From positions 1-33,207 of the forward strand of contig JBFXDD010000045.1 in assembly GCA_050181465.1 (NCBI GenBank): a stretch of 33,207 nt of DNA. The letters run 5' to 3'. Below, piece by piece: positions 16,731 to 26,144 of this stretch (position 1 is the stretch's first letter; every line of letters starts with the position of its first letter). Source of the DNA: JACRLW01 sp050181465. Lineage in GTDB: Bacteria > Planctomycetota > UBA1135 > UBA2386. Made by a program: the position numbers and the translations under genes. The notes beneath the pieces were generated by a model. It made no database searches and had not been told where the DNA came from. It saw only the letters and a program-made list of their open reading frames with translations.

Positions 16731-18299
16731 TCAGCCCGATGTCGTCGTCACTCGATACATCGACGCCAGCGCTTCGAAGCTCGCGATCTGGTCCGCGATC
16801 CAGCTCGCATCGCGTCCCAACTCCCGTGCAATCCTGACTGCCACGAGCGGCGCCACGCGTACCGCCGCGCCTGCATCGAGAAACAACGCGCGCACGCGCC
16901 GTGCGAGCACGTCCTCGAGTGTGCGCGCGTGCTCGAAGCGCACCGCATACGCAACCTGAGCCATGATGAAGGGCAGCGCATCGTCGAGCGGTCTCGCGAG
17001 TTCGGGATCGTCACGAGTCCAAGTCCGCAGAATCTCGGCATCGCTGCCGTACGCCGCGAGCGGATCCTGGTGATCGATGCCTTCGCACCATCCGTGCAGG
17101 CGCTGGGTCGCGGTGACGCACGGACGAGTCGGCAACCCCGCCACGCGTTCCACCTCGTCCACGACATCCTGTGCGAGCGATCGCGCGGTCGTCCACTTGC
17201 CGCCGAGCACCGAGATCAAGCCGGTGCGCGAGATATGCACCAGATGATCGCGTGACAGACGTGACGTGGTCTCGCCGTGACCCGCCACCAACGGTCGGAT
17301 GCCGGTGAAGACCGTACGAACATCGTCGCGCGAAGGTGCGCGAGCGAGATAGCGGCCGGCGGTCGACAGGACGAAGTCGATCTCCTCCTCTCGTGCTCGC
17401 GGCTCCTCGTCGACCGAAGCGATCGGCGTATCCGTAGTTCCGAGCAGCGCGCTGCCCGACCACGGGATCGCGAACATGACGCGACCATCGCTTGTGCGCG
17501 GCACCATGATGGCCGTGTCGCCCGCGAGGAATCCGCGATCGAGCACGAGATGGATTCCCTGGCTCGCCGCGAGCAACGGCTTCGCGTGCCGATCGTCGAG
17601 TCGGCGAATCGAATCCGCGAACGGTCCGGTCGCATTCACCACCGCACGCGCGCGCACCGCAGACTCGTTGCCGGTCTCCACATCGCGCACCACGAACCCA
17701 GCCGACCGCCCTGCCGCGTCGCGCGTGATCGCCACGACTTCACAGTGGTTCAGCAGAACCGCGCCGTGCTCTTCGGCCGTGCGGACCATCGCGATCAGCA
17801 GTCGGGTGTCGTCGAACTGGCCGTCCAGGTAACGCACGGCACCGCGCAAGCCGCGGCTCTCGAGATTCGGAATCGCCGCGAGCGCTTCGTCGGCCGTGAG
17901 CCGTCGCGACGGACCGAAGCCGCTGCGTCCTGCCAGCAGATCGTAGGCGCGCAGGCCGAGTCCGTAGTACGGACCCTCCCACCATGAGTAGGTCGGCACC
18001 AAGAAGGCGAGCTCGTGCACGATGTGCGGCGCGTTCGCGCGCAGTCGACCGCGCTCGCGCAGGGCCTCGCGAACCAGGTGCAGGTTGCCCTGCGCCAGGT
18101 AGCGAACGCCGCCGTGGACGAGCTTGGTGCTCCGGCTCGAGGTTCCCTTGCCGAAGTCGCTACGCTCGAACAGCGCCACACGCATCCCCCGGGTCACGGC
18201 ATCGAGTGCGATCGCCACGCCGCTGGCGCCGCCGCCGACGATGACCACGTCGAAGATCTCCCCATCTCCCAGCCGCGCGAACGCATCGGAGCGGTTCAT
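16731..18299 (-). CDS. glpD: Glycerol-3-phosphate dehydrogenase (FAD-dependent, GlpD)
   Basis: 522 residues from the ATG at 18299, which overlaps the glpK stop (ATGA, 18296-18299). It oxidises sn-glycerol 3-phosphate to dihydroxyacetone phosphate at the membrane, passing electrons to quinone. The FAD-binding Rossmann motif VIVGGGASGVAIALD starts at residue 19. The family signature FGKGTSSRSTKLVHGGVRYL runs at 49-68, followed by the LVREALRERGRL helix. Segment VVNATGPFAD and the conserved GGKWTTAR region (about 375) confirm the family, and the C-terminal helical domain is complete. Length is normal. It is cotranscribed with glpK. Confidence 0.95.
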   Translation of the reverse strand: MNRSDAFARLGDGEIFDVVIVGGGASGVAIALDAVTRGMRVALFERSDFGKGTSSRSTKLVHGGVRYLAQGNLHLVREALRERGRLRANAPHIVHELAFLVPTYSWWEGPYYGLGLRAYDLLAGRSGFGPSRRLTADEALAAIPNLESRGLRGAVRYLDGQFDDTRLLIAMVRTAEEHGAVLLNHCEVVAITRDAAGRSAGFVVRDVETGNESAVRARAVVNATGPFADSIRRLDDRHAKPLLAASQGIHLVLDRGFLAGDTAIMVPRTSDGRVMFAIPWSGSALLGTTDTPIASVDEEPRAREEEIDFVLSTAGRYLARAPSRDDVRTVFTGIRPLVAGHGETTSRLSRDHLVHISRTGLISVLGGKWTTARSLAQDVVDEVERVAGLPTRPCVTATQRLHGWCEGIDHQDPLAAYGSDAEILRTWTRDDPELARPLDDALPFIMAQVAYAVRFEHARTLEDVLARRVRALFLDAGAAVRVAPLVAVRIARELGRDASWIADQIASFEALASMYRVTTTSG

Positions 18300-19780
18300 T
18301 CGACCACCCAGCCGCGCGCCCGCTCGACGGCCCGCTGCCAGCGAGCACGCGATTCTTCGCGTTGTGCGTCCTCCATCGTCGGAAGGAAGAGCCGATCGTC
18401 GGCACCGACGAGCGTCGTCTGCCCACGCCAAACTCCGGCAGCTTCGCCGGCGAGTCGCGCCGCCCCGAGTGCGGTGCTCTCGGTCATCGCCGGCCGTCGG
18501 ACCGGTCGTCCGAGGAGATCGGCTTGCAGCTGCATCAGGAGGTCGTTGCGGGCAGCACCACCGTCCACGCGCAGTTCGGCGATCGGCTCGCCACGATCGC
18601 GATCCATGCACTCGACCAAGTCGGCGACTTGGAGAGCGATGCTCTCCAGCGCCGCGCGCGCGACATGACCCGCGGAGGTTCCGCGCGTGATGCCGCACAA
18701 GACACCGCGGGCCGAGGCATCCCAGTGCGGTGCGCCCAAGCCGGCGAAGGCGGGAACCAGTGTGACACCGTCGCTCGACTCGACCGAACGCGCCAGGGCC
18801 TCGACCTGCGCGGCATCGCGGACCAGGTGCAGACCGTCGCGCAGCCATTGCACCACCGCGCCGCCGATGAAGACCGAGCCCTCCAGCGCATAGTGCGTCG
18901 TCGACGGAGTCTGCCAAGCGACCGTGGTCAGGAGTCGATGCGACGACGACACGGCGACGGTTCCGGTGTTCGCAAGGAGAAAGCAACCGGTGCCGTAGGT
19001 GCACTTGGCCAACCCAGGTCGATCGCAGCCCTGCCCATAGAGCGCGGCCTGTTGATCGCCGGCCACACCGAGGATGCGCTTGCCGGCGAGCGGCAGACCT
19101 CCGGCAATCGTTCCGAAGTCTCCCGCCGAAGACCGCACGTCCGGCAGGACCGACGGTGGGACGCGAAACAGCTCGCAGAGCCACGGATCCCAATCGAGTC
19201 GGCGGATGTCGAACAGCAGGGTTCTCGATGCGTTCGACGGATCGGTCGCATGTACAGCGCCGCCCGTGAGTCGATGGATCAGCCACGTGTCCATCGTGCC
19301 GATGGCCAGCTCTCCGCGCTCCGCTCGCGCACGCGCACCCGGCACGTGGTCGAGCAACCAGGCGATCTTCGTTGCAGAGAAGTATGGATCCAACACGAGC
19401 CCGGTCCGCTGCGCGATCGCTTCCGCATGACCGGCCGCGGTCAGTTCCGCGCACCGCGCAGCCGTCCGACGATCCTGCCAGACGATCGCCCGCGCGAGGG
19501 CACGACCGGTCGCACGCTCGAAGAGCACGACCGTCTCTCGCTGATTGGTGATGCCGACCGCGGCGACCGATTCCGCACTCACGCCCGCGCGCGCGAGCAC
19601 TTCACTCATGCAGCCGAGTTGCGTGGCGAGAATCTCCTCGGCGTCATGCTCGACCTCGCCGGGCCGCGGGAAATGCTGAGCGAACTCTCGCTGTGCCGTC
19701 GCCAGCGGTCGACCGCTGGTGTCGAAGAGAATCGCACGCGAGCTGGTCGTGCCTTGGTCGAGGGCAAGGAGATGTTCCAT
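18296..19780 (-). CDS. glpK: Glycerol kinase
   Basis: 494 residues from the ATG at 19780. Sequence upstream is not kinase-like, and MEHLLALDQGTTSSRAILFD is the canonical N-terminus. It phosphorylates glycerol to sn-glycerol 3-phosphate with ATP. Conserved blocks are ITNQRETVVLFERATG, AIVWQDRRT, the YFSATKIAWLLDHV segment, GTMDTWLIHRLTGG, GVAGDQQAALYGQG, KCTYGTGCFLLANTG and FAGLGAPHWD, all in order and without gaps. Length is that of a full FGGY-family enzyme. With glpD it converts glycerol to dihydroxyacetone phosphate. A glycerol facilitator gene (glpF) and a glpR-type regulator are absent from the window. Confidence 0.96.
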   Translation of the reverse strand: MEHLLALDQGTTSSRAILFDTSGRPLATAQREFAQHFPRPGEVEHDAEEILATQLGCMSEVLARAGVSAESVAAVGITNQRETVVLFERATGRALARAIVWQDRRTAARCAELTAAGHAEAIAQRTGLVLDPYFSATKIAWLLDHVPGARARAERGELAIGTMDTWLIHRLTGGAVHATDPSNASRTLLFDIRRLDWDPWLCELFRVPPSVLPDVRSSAGDFGTIAGGLPLAGKRILGVAGDQQAALYGQGCDRPGLAKCTYGTGCFLLANTGTVAVSSSHRLLTTVAWQTPSTTHYALEGSVFIGGAVVQWLRDGLHLVRDAAQVEALARSVESSDGVTLVPAFAGLGAPHWDASARGVLCGITRGTSAGHVARAALESIALQVADLVECMDRDRGEPIAELRVDGGAARNDLLMQLQADLLGRPVRRPAMTESTALGAARLAGEAAGVWRGQTTLVGADDRLFLPTMEDAQREESRARWQRAVERARGWVVE

Positions 19781-19885
19781 ACCGCGCGCCGGATCGTCGC
19801 GCCGGCAAGGCCGCGGCGCCAGCCTCCACCGGCCGACGTCCCCTCGTATTGTCAGTCGCCCCACGGCGCTGCATGCTCGCTCCGA

Positions 19886-20308
19886 ATGAGCGACCTCGTG
19901 ATTCGCGGTAGTTGCTACTGCAAGGCGATCCGATTCTCGTGCACCCTGCCATCGCGGTTCGTTGCGCACTGTCACTGCAACAACTGCCGACGCGCACACG
20001 GTGCCGGCTTCGTCACCTGGGCCGGCTTTCCGGATGCACAGTTCGCGATCACCGACGGTGAAGAACGACTCGGTCACTACCGGACCGAGACCGCGGCGAC
20101 GCGCAGCTTCTGTAGCACCTGCGGGTCGATGCTCTTCTTCCGCTCGCCGCGCTGGCCGGGCGAAGTGCACGTCGCTCTGGGCGCCCTCGACGATCCGATC
20201 GACAAGCTTCCCACCGTGCACGTCTACGCCGACCGCGCGCCGGTCTGGGCACCGATCGCCGACACACTTCCAAGACGCGGCGGCGAGAGCGGCACGGAAC
20301 CGATTTGA
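19886..20308 (+). CDS. GFA/CENP-V fold zinc protein
   Basis: 140 residues from the ATG at 19886. It belongs to the glutathione-dependent formaldehyde-activating-enzyme-like (GFA, CENP-V/DUF636) family: small proteins with a beta-barrel fold and two zinc sites. Cysteines match the family: CYC (10-12), CHCNNC around Cys29, Cys31 and Cys34 followed by RRAHGAGF, and CSTC at 76-79. Many members have no proven enzyme activity, so a formaldehyde role should not be assumed. The gene is divergent from glpK across a 105-bp spacer and precedes the GST-like gene on the same strand. Confidence 0.9.
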   Translation: MSDLVIRGSCYCKAIRFSCTLPSRFVAHCHCNNCRRAHGAGFVTWAGFPDAQFAITDGEERLGHYRTETAATRSFCSTCGSMLFFRSPRWPGEVHVALGALDDPIDKLPTVHVYADRAPVWAPIADTLPRRGGESGTEPI

Positions 20309-20334
20309 GACATGGGCATGTCGCGATCCTGGCC

Positions 20335-21027
20335 ATGCCGTCCGAACATCGCACTTTGGATGTCCAAGACCGCCTCGCCAAGCACTCATCGAGTCATCTG
20401 GGTGACGAAGTACGGCACATGGCACAGCTCCAAGGACCCAAGAACGGGTTGTCCGTACACCGACTGCGCGCCGTGCTCGCGCACGTGAAAGCCGAATGCA
20501 TCCTCGATGCGTTGCCGACTCCTGCGATCGACCACGATGGCGGCGCCACCCTGACCGAAGGCAAGCTGGAGCTCGGTGAACCGAAGGCCGCTCTCGAGTA
20601 CCTCATCGAGCGATTCGACTGGCGTGACGCCTACGCCGATCGGGTAGAGCTGCGCGCTCGCGAGCGAAACGCCATCTCCGTCTTCGACCGCGTCGTGTTG
20701 CCGGGCTTCTTCGCGACGCTGCGCGGCGAGGCCTTGAGCACCGACTCCCGCAAGCAGATCGTGCGCCAGTTGCGCGACCTGGCCCAGACCGCCCACGCGA
20801 CCGGGTTCCGCGTCGGCAACGCGCTGTCCCTATGGATCGCGCCGGCATGGACTCGCATGCGCTGGCTGCGCGACGCATCGCCGCTCGCCGGCATGATCGG
20901 CGAATGGATGGAACTGGGTGGCTGGCTCGAAGCCGCCGCTGCACAGCCGAGTGTGGCAAGAACGGCACCTTCGCGGAGCGAAGTGCTCGACGGCCTACCG
21001 ATTCGCGACGTCGCCCGCGCCGGGTGA
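20335..21027 (+). CDS. Divergent glutathione S-transferase-like protein
   Basis: 230 residues from the ATG at 20335; an ATG at 20419 (MAQLQGPKN) and a TTG at 20305 are also in frame, and none has a clear ribosome site. Residues after MAQLQ resemble a GST N-terminal thioredoxin-like fold: LSVHRLRAVLAHV as helix 1, TPAIDHDGGATLTEG with a cis-Pro-like TP, and PKAALEYLIERFDW as helix 3. An insertion of about seven residues separates the LTE segment from that helix. The second half is helical, as in the GST C-terminal domain. The catalytic residue is not identifiable. Remote similarity only, so function is uncertain. The gene stops 10 bp before the convergent kinase gene. Confidence 0.6.
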   Translation: MPSEHRTLDVQDRLAKHSSSHLGDEVRHMAQLQGPKNGLSVHRLRAVLAHVKAECILDALPTPAIDHDGGATLTEGKLELGEPKAALEYLIERFDWRDAYADRVELRARERNAISVFDRVVLPGFFATLRGEALSTDSRKQIVRQLRDLAQTAHATGFRVGNALSLWIAPAWTRMRWLRDASPLAGMIGEWMELGGWLEAAAAQPSVARTAPSRSEVLDGLPIRDVARAG

Positions 21028-21037
21028 ACGCAGTGGA

Positions 21038-24000
21038 TCAGCGAGAGCGCAGGGAATCGCGCTCCGCGCGCGCGACACCCGCGCGGTCGTGCTCGCCAAC
21101 GGCGATCAAGGCCTCGATGAGTGCGTCGTAGGACTCGATCGTCCAGCGACGACTCCGCTCGTCGTCGCCGAGTTCCAAGAGCCGCCGCGCACTGGCCAGC
21201 GCATCTTCGCAGACTCCGACATGTTCGGTCGGTAGCCGCATCAGGCCGACGACCCGTCGCTTCTGCGAGTACACCTGGTACTCGGTAATGCGGTACATCC
21301 GATCCGCGGTCCCTTGGGGGCCGCTGCCGTGACGCTCGAGCAGCACACGCCCCGCGAGCTCGACCTGCTCACGCGCGAACTGGAGCAGACGCTCACGCGC
21401 AAGAGGCTCCTGGGTCCGAAGGGCAATCGTGACCGCATGCTCGGACGCGATCCGGTGAACGACCTGGAGACCTTCTTCGAGCGCGATCGCGTCGTTGAGG
21501 GCTTGCAAGGCTTCGTCGACGCGGCCGAGAGAGCCGCGCGCGAGCGCGATGAGGTAGAACGTCTCGCGCAAGCGATGCGTCGAGCCTCGGTAGCCCGGGT
21601 CGATGCTGCGCACTCCCATTTCGACTTCGAGCGCCGCCGCCAGGTGTGACTCAGCATCGGCGAATCGTTCCAGTCGCATCGAGACGCGGCCGGCCGCGCG
21701 CCGCACCACATGCATGGTCATGAAGGTCGATGCGCGATCGAACTTCATGCGACGATCGAACTCGAGCAGCGCAATCGCGTGGTGATACTGATCCAGCGCA
21801 CCCTGGTAGTCGCCGTCGATCTCCGCCATCTGACCACAGGCGAAGCGGACCTGCCCGACGTTCAGCGCCTGCCGTGGATCCGTGATGTCCGCATCTTCAA
21901 CTCCGCCGACCAGTTCGATGGCGCGCGCCAACGACACTCGCGCGGGAGCCAGGTCGAGGTCCGACTTCAAGCGCCGCCAGTCGACGTAGACCATCACCCG
22001 CTTCGCTTCGGAGAATGCCAGCCGCACGCGGTTCTCGCCGGACTCCGCGGATCGCGCGAGCGCCGCCTCACCGATCCTCACGCAGTGATCCAACTCCACG
22101 AGGGCCTCGCGATAGCGAAATCGCGTCACGAAGTTATCGGCAAGGAGCAAGCGGGCGTCCGCGACGGCGATACGGGCCGCCTCGTCGTCCGGATATCGCT
22201 TCGCCACCGCTTCACGGATCTCGATGACCTGCTTCGACGCAGTTTCGGCAGCTTCCTCCTTCCCGAGCACGAGCAGCACTCGCGCACGCATCGCGAGAGC
22301 CGGCGCAAGCTCTTCCTGCAGGTCGAAGTCCTGCGGCGACTTCTCGACGAGTCGATTCCACTGCGACTCGAGCTCGGCAAGCAGTCGCTCGGCAGGGTGC
22401 GGCTCCAAGTTCTCGACGAGCCACTCGGCTTCGATCGACCAATTCCGGAGGAGGACGGGGAGTCGCGCGATGGGCGTCCCCGTGCGCTCGAGTGCTCGAC
22501 GAGTCGCAGCATTCGCCTCGGCGAACAGAGGCCGGATGCGAGGATCCGTCGGGTCGATCGCGATCCATGCCGCGGCAAGCCGACCGAGACAGCGACCGAC
22601 TTCATCCTGCGCGTCGGCATCGCCCGGGTCGAGCGCCAGCAACGCGCGAGCATGTTCCAACGCCTCACCACTCGTCGCCGCAGCCGCCGACCATCGTCGA
22701 TGCCGGGCGTGAATCGCCGTCCTCACGTTCGCGATGGCGAGTCGCACCTCCAGCGAATCGCGACCACTGCCCGCCGGCGGCGCGACTTGATCGAGCGTCT
22801 GTTCGGCCGCCGTGTCCAGGTCCAGCTCGTGCTGAAACCAGGCGATGCGTGCCTGCACTCGCCCCGCCATCCCCGCGCGCTCGACCACGTTCGCCGAGTC
22901 GGCCAGCACGGAACGACAGAAGGCGAGCCCGCTCTCGAGCATGCGACGTCGCTCTTCCTGCATCCCGGGAAAGCGCCGCAACCGTTGCCCACCGACTTCG
23001 ACGAGCAGCTCGTCGGCAGCACGGAGCGCGGTCTCGAGCGATCGCTCGGCTTCGACGCGAGCCTGCGATTCGTTCACGTGGGCCGCCTTGGCTTCGTGCC
23101 AGAACACGAGGCTCGTGACGAGTCCGCCGAGTAGCGACACGGCGACCACGGAAGCCGCGACGGTGAACGTGCGATGACGTCGCAAGAGTCGCGAGAGGCG
23201 ATACCAGGAACTCGGCGGCCCTGCGCTCACTGGCTCCAGCGCCAAGTGACGACGCAGATCGCTCGCGATCGAGATCGCCATCGGGTAGCGGCGATTGCGA
23301 TCTCGTTCGAGCGCGCGCATCGTGATCCAGTCGAGATCACCGCGCAGCAGACGTCGCAACGCCTGTGGCTCCGTCCGTCGTCGCGAGGCGACGATCGCTC
23401 CCCGCTCACCCAGAGTGCTGATCCGCGTGCTCGGCGTCGGAGGATTCTCGCGGATGAGGATCTGCTCGATCTCGCCTTGTCCGGCACGCCTGAGTCGATC
23501 CGAGTCCACCGGCAGCTCACCGGTCAACAACTCGTAGAGGATCACTCCGAGCGAGAAGACGTCCGACCGCGTATCGAGATCGAGCCGATTCGACGCCTGC
23601 TCCGGGCTCATGTACTCGGGCGTCCCCAACACGCGACCGATCTCGGTATGGATCGTGCCTGACGAACCGCTTCGCTGCAGGGACTTGGCGACGCCGAAGT
23701 CGATCACCACCGGCCACGGCTTGCCGTCGCGATCGGAGACCAGGATGTTGCCTGGCTTCAAGTCGCGATGAAGGATGCCACGCTCATGGGCATGTTGGAC
23801 CGTCTCGCATACGACCGCGAACAGTCTGGAACGGTCATCGGTATCGAGTCCTCGCTCATCGCAGTATGTGGTGATCGGCACGCCGGCCACATACTCCATG
23901 ACGAGGTACGGACGGCCGTCCGCCGTCTCGCCGGCATCGTAGATCTTGGCGATGTTGGGGTGATCGAGGATCGCGAGGGTTTGACGCTCGAGAGCGAACC

Positions 24001-24373
24001 GTGCCAACACCTCGCGAGTGTCCATGCCGCGGCGGATGACCTTGATCGCCACGCGGCGCTTCAGGTCGCCGCGTTGTTCGGCGAGATAGACCTCCCCCAT
24101 GCCGCCGCGACCGATTCGCTCGAGAATGCGAAATGACCCGATGCTCTCGGGATGTGCCGCTTCGTGGTCCCTCAGCAACCCGGCGGCACGCAGTGCAGCG
24201 ATACGTTCGCGCGCCCGCGGCTCATGGTCGGGTTCGGAGCGAAGGACCGAATCGGCAGCTTCTTTGCCCTCGACTTCGCTGGCCAGGATGTAACGAGCGA
24301 CCAGATCGGCGATGGGATCCTCGCCGATCGAAGGTGGCTCGCTCATGCCGTTGGGCGCGGTCATCGGCCGCAT
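21038..24373 (-). CDS. Membrane-anchored Ser/Thr protein kinase with long TPR-like C-terminal region
   Basis: 1111 residues; start at ATG 24373, 9 nt past the sigma-factor stop (in-frame ATGs at 24364 and 24346 are alternatives). About 80 helical residues precede the kinase domain (80-378). All catalytic elements are present: glycine loop GRGGMGEV (88-95), Lys111, HRDLKPGN (202-209), DFG (225-227) and GTPEYMSPEQA (250-260). One membrane span lies at about 404-425. The remaining 680 residues are helical with TPR-like units and would be extracytoplasmic. The kinase-TM-TPR layout is common in Planctomycetota. It is the last gene of a three-gene cassette with an ECF-type sigma factor and a secreted protein, so a stimulus sensed outside may be relayed to the sigma factor; that is inference. 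Confidence 0.93.
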   Translation of the reverse strand: MRPMTAPNGMSEPPSIGEDPIADLVARYILASEVEGKEAADSVLRSEPDHEPRARERIAALRAAGLLRDHEAAHPESIGSFRILERIGRGGMGEVYLAEQRGDLKRRVAIKVIRRGMDTREVLARFALERQTLAILDHPNIAKIYDAGETADGRPYLVMEYVAGVPITTYCDERGLDTDDRSRLFAVVCETVQHAHERGILHRDLKPGNILVSDRDGKPWPVVIDFGVAKSLQRSGSSGTIHTEIGRVLGTPEYMSPEQASNRLDLDTRSDVFSLGVILYELLTGELPVDSDRLRRAGQGEIEQILIRENPPTPSTRISTLGERGAIVASRRRTEPQALRRLLRGDLDWITMRALERDRNRRYPMAISIASDLRRHLALEPVSAGPPSSWYRLSRLLRRHRTFTVAASVVAVSLLGGLVTSLVFWHEAKAAHVNESQARVEAERSLETALRAADELLVEVGGQRLRRFPGMQEERRRMLESGLAFCRSVLADSANVVERAGMAGRVQARIAWFQHELDLDTAAEQTLDQVAPPAGSGRDSLEVRLAIANVRTAIHARHRRWSAAAATSGEALEHARALLALDPGDADAQDEVGRCLGRLAAAWIAIDPTDPRIRPLFAEANAATRRALERTGTPIARLPVLLRNWSIEAEWLVENLEPHPAERLLAELESQWNRLVEKSPQDFDLQEELAPALAMRARVLLVLGKEEAAETASKQVIEIREAVAKRYPDDEAARIAVADARLLLADNFVTRFRYREALVELDHCVRIGEAALARSAESGENRVRLAFSEAKRVMVYVDWRRLKSDLDLAPARVSLARAIELVGGVEDADITDPRQALNVGQVRFACGQMAEIDGDYQGALDQYHHAIALLEFDRRMKFDRASTFMTMHVVRRAAGRVSMRLERFADAESHLAAALEVEMGVRSIDPGYRGSTHRLRETFYLIALARGSLGRVDEALQALNDAIALEEGLQVVHRIASEHAVTIALRTQEPLARERLLQFAREQVELAGRVLLERHGSGPQGTADRMYRITEYQVYSQKRRVVGLMRLPTEHVGVCEDALASARRLLELGDDERSRRWTIESYDALIEALIAVGEHDRAGVARAERDSLRSR

Positions 24374-24382
24374 ACGCTAAGC

Positions 24383-24988
24383 TCAGCGAGCCGCTTCCGC
24401 ATCGCCGTCGCGGAGGATGTCCGCAAGTCGGGCCAGACCGCGCGCAACCAGCCCTCGCACCGAGGCTTCTGTCACGCCCTGCTGTCGCGCGATCTCCACG
24501 TACGAGACTCCCGCCACGCGCGACAACAGCACCGCTTCGCGCTGGGAGTCGGGAAGCCGGCGCATGGCGGTCTCGACGCGAGAGAGTTGCTCTCGACCCA
24601 CGGCATGTCGGCTCGGAGTGCAGAGCGTCGCATAGTGCTGTAGGACTTCGGCCTCATCGTCGGGCGGCAGCTCCTGCGTCCGGCCGGCATCGCGCATTTC
24701 GCGTTTGTGATAGCGATAACGGTCGACGATCTTGCGCGTCGCCTGGAGGAACAACCAGCCGCGAAAGGCCTCCTCGCTGCGGAAGTCGAAGGCCGACAGA
24801 TCGACGAGGACTTCGCGACAGACCGATTGTGCGAGATCTCGCACCGATTCGCGTTCCGCCAACTCACCGTCGATCTTGCAGCGCAAGAAGGCCTGAAGTG
24901 CCGGTAGGTGCCGCGCGAACAGTGAATCGAAGGCATCTCGATCACCCGACCGAGCAGCACTGATCGTGTCGCGAAGCGATTCGTCCAT
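24383..24988 (-). CDS. ECF-type RNA polymerase sigma factor linked to a Ser/Thr kinase
   Basis: 201 residues; ATG at 24988 shares one base with the stop of the secreted-protein gene (TGATG, 24986-24990). Sigma region 2 spans about 13-95 (DAFDSLFARHLPALQAFL and RGWLFLQATRKIVDRYRYH), and region 4 about 135-190 (RLPDSQREAVLLSRVAGVSY with helix-turn-helix VTEASVRGLVARGLARL). No anti-sigma factor gene is adjacent. In Planctomycetota a class of ECF sigma factors is encoded next to Ser/Thr kinases, which are thought to control them by phosphorylation; this gene fits that arrangement. The target promoters are unknown. Confidence 0.92.
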   Translation of the reverse strand: MDESLRDTISAARSGDRDAFDSLFARHLPALQAFLRCKIDGELAERESVRDLAQSVCREVLVDLSAFDFRSEEAFRGWLFLQATRKIVDRYRYHKREMRDAGRTQELPPDDEAEVLQHYATLCTPSRHAVGREQLSRVETAMRRLPDSQREAVLLSRVAGVSYVEIARQQGVTEASVRGLVARGLARLADILRDGDAEAAR

Positions 24989-26022
24989 CAGTTGTGGTCG
25001 AAGAGGGTGACGGGGAGGTAGCGACGCTGGATGATTCCGGTCGTTGCGGTGGCGTTGCCCTGTGCAAAGATCGTCGTGCCGAGCGGCTGGATGCCGAGGA
25101 TCGCGCTCGTGGAGTTGCTGAACGTGAAGCCCAGGCTGTTGGCGAACAGATCGAAGATCGAGCACTGACCGTAGATCGTTGCATGGAACAAGGCCGGATT
25201 GTCGGGCAAGGTGAAGCTGAAGAACGCCGAACCACCGGAGTTCCCGTTCGCCGCAACCGCGATCGTGGGCATCACGTACAGCGTGCAGCCAGGGGCGCCG
25301 AAGGCCGTCGCGTCGATGGGAGTCGTCGGCGTGACGTCCATGTTCAACCAGACCAAGCTGTTCGCCGGCGCGCGCGAGAGCGAGTAGGAGAGACTGTTCC
25401 CGAGGTACGACTGGTTGGAAACCGAGAGCTGAGGAACCTGCCCCGCCGAGGTCTGGCAACCGGTACCGATCGAAGCGGTCTCCGTGTAGAAGGTGCCCTG
25501 GTCGATCCACCAGGTGAAACCCTGATTGGCGTTGTTGTTCGCGGTCACGACGAATTCGACCAGGAGGTTCTGATTCGTCGGCATGGTGAACGGCGTCGTC
25601 AGTGTGATCCAGAACGGCAGATTCGTGGTCTGCGCGGTGAAGTTGGGGAGGTTCACGATCGTCGGCCCGAAGACCGGCGTGCGAGCGACGCCATCGTAGT
25701 TGTTCGCGAAGTTGCTGGTGACGGTCGTCGCGGAGAGCGTGGTGCCGCCCATGAAGATCGCGAGCTGGATCGCCTGTCCGGTCGACGCCGTGTTCGAATC
25801 CTGGCGGAAGCCGATCCGACGGATCTGGCGGCCCGCGGGAATGCTGAGGTCGCGACGGTCGAAGACCATCTGCGTGCGCGCGATGCCGTTGGACAATGCG
25901 GCGCGTGACAGCGCGGTGTCACCTTCTCGGGTTGCGAAGTCGCTCGGGAAGACGACGGTGTTCTGGGCGGAGCCAACGGCCGTCAGAAGGACGATGGAGG
26001 ACAGGGAAAGCAGACGGTTCAT
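24988..26022 (-). CDS. Secreted beta-rich protein, first gene of the sigma-kinase cassette
   Basis: 344 residues from ATG 26022. A clear signal peptide, MNRLLSLSSIVLLTAVGSAQ, leads the protein. Residues of about 25-205 are rich in Thr, Asn and Ala with alternating hydrophobic strands, as in a beta-sandwich binding domain. The C-terminal 100 residues (from GAPGCTLYVMPTIA, with LPDNPALFHATIYGQ and LGFTFSNS) form a separate small domain of a kind seen at the end of many secreted proteins in related planctomycetes. Codon choice is less GC-biased and richer in Asn and Thr than neighbouring genes, as usual for exported proteins. A 1-nt overlap with the sigma gene implies coupled expression. It may be the exported sensor or a target; unproven. 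Confidence 0.88.
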   Translation of the reverse strand: MNRLLSLSSIVLLTAVGSAQNTVVFPSDFATREGDTALSRAALSNGIARTQMVFDRRDLSIPAGRQIRRIGFRQDSNTASTGQAIQLAIFMGGTTLSATTVTSNFANNYDGVARTPVFGPTIVNLPNFTAQTTNLPFWITLTTPFTMPTNQNLLVEFVVTANNNANQGFTWWIDQGTFYTETASIGTGCQTSAGQVPQLSVSNQSYLGNSLSYSLSRAPANSLVWLNMDVTPTTPIDATAFGAPGCTLYVMPTIAVAANGNSGGSAFFSFTLPDNPALFHATIYGQCSIFDLFANSLGFTFSNSTSAILGIQPLGTTIFAQGNATATTGIIQRRYLPVTLFDHN

Positions 26023-26144
26023 GGATTCTTCGGGGAAAGCGGCGCCCGCACGGAGGGCGGGGCCTGGGTTCACCGAAGACAGCGACACCGCGCGCTCCGC
26101 GTTCGCCGCCCGTAGAGGTTTTCTTCCGCCCGGTTGCCGCCGAC

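Noticed and set aside
18300..19454. N-terminal extension of the GlpD frame upstream of 18299
   Set aside because: The extension is Arg/Gly-rich and lies antisense-frame within glpK; the GlpD N-terminus is unmistakable at 18299.
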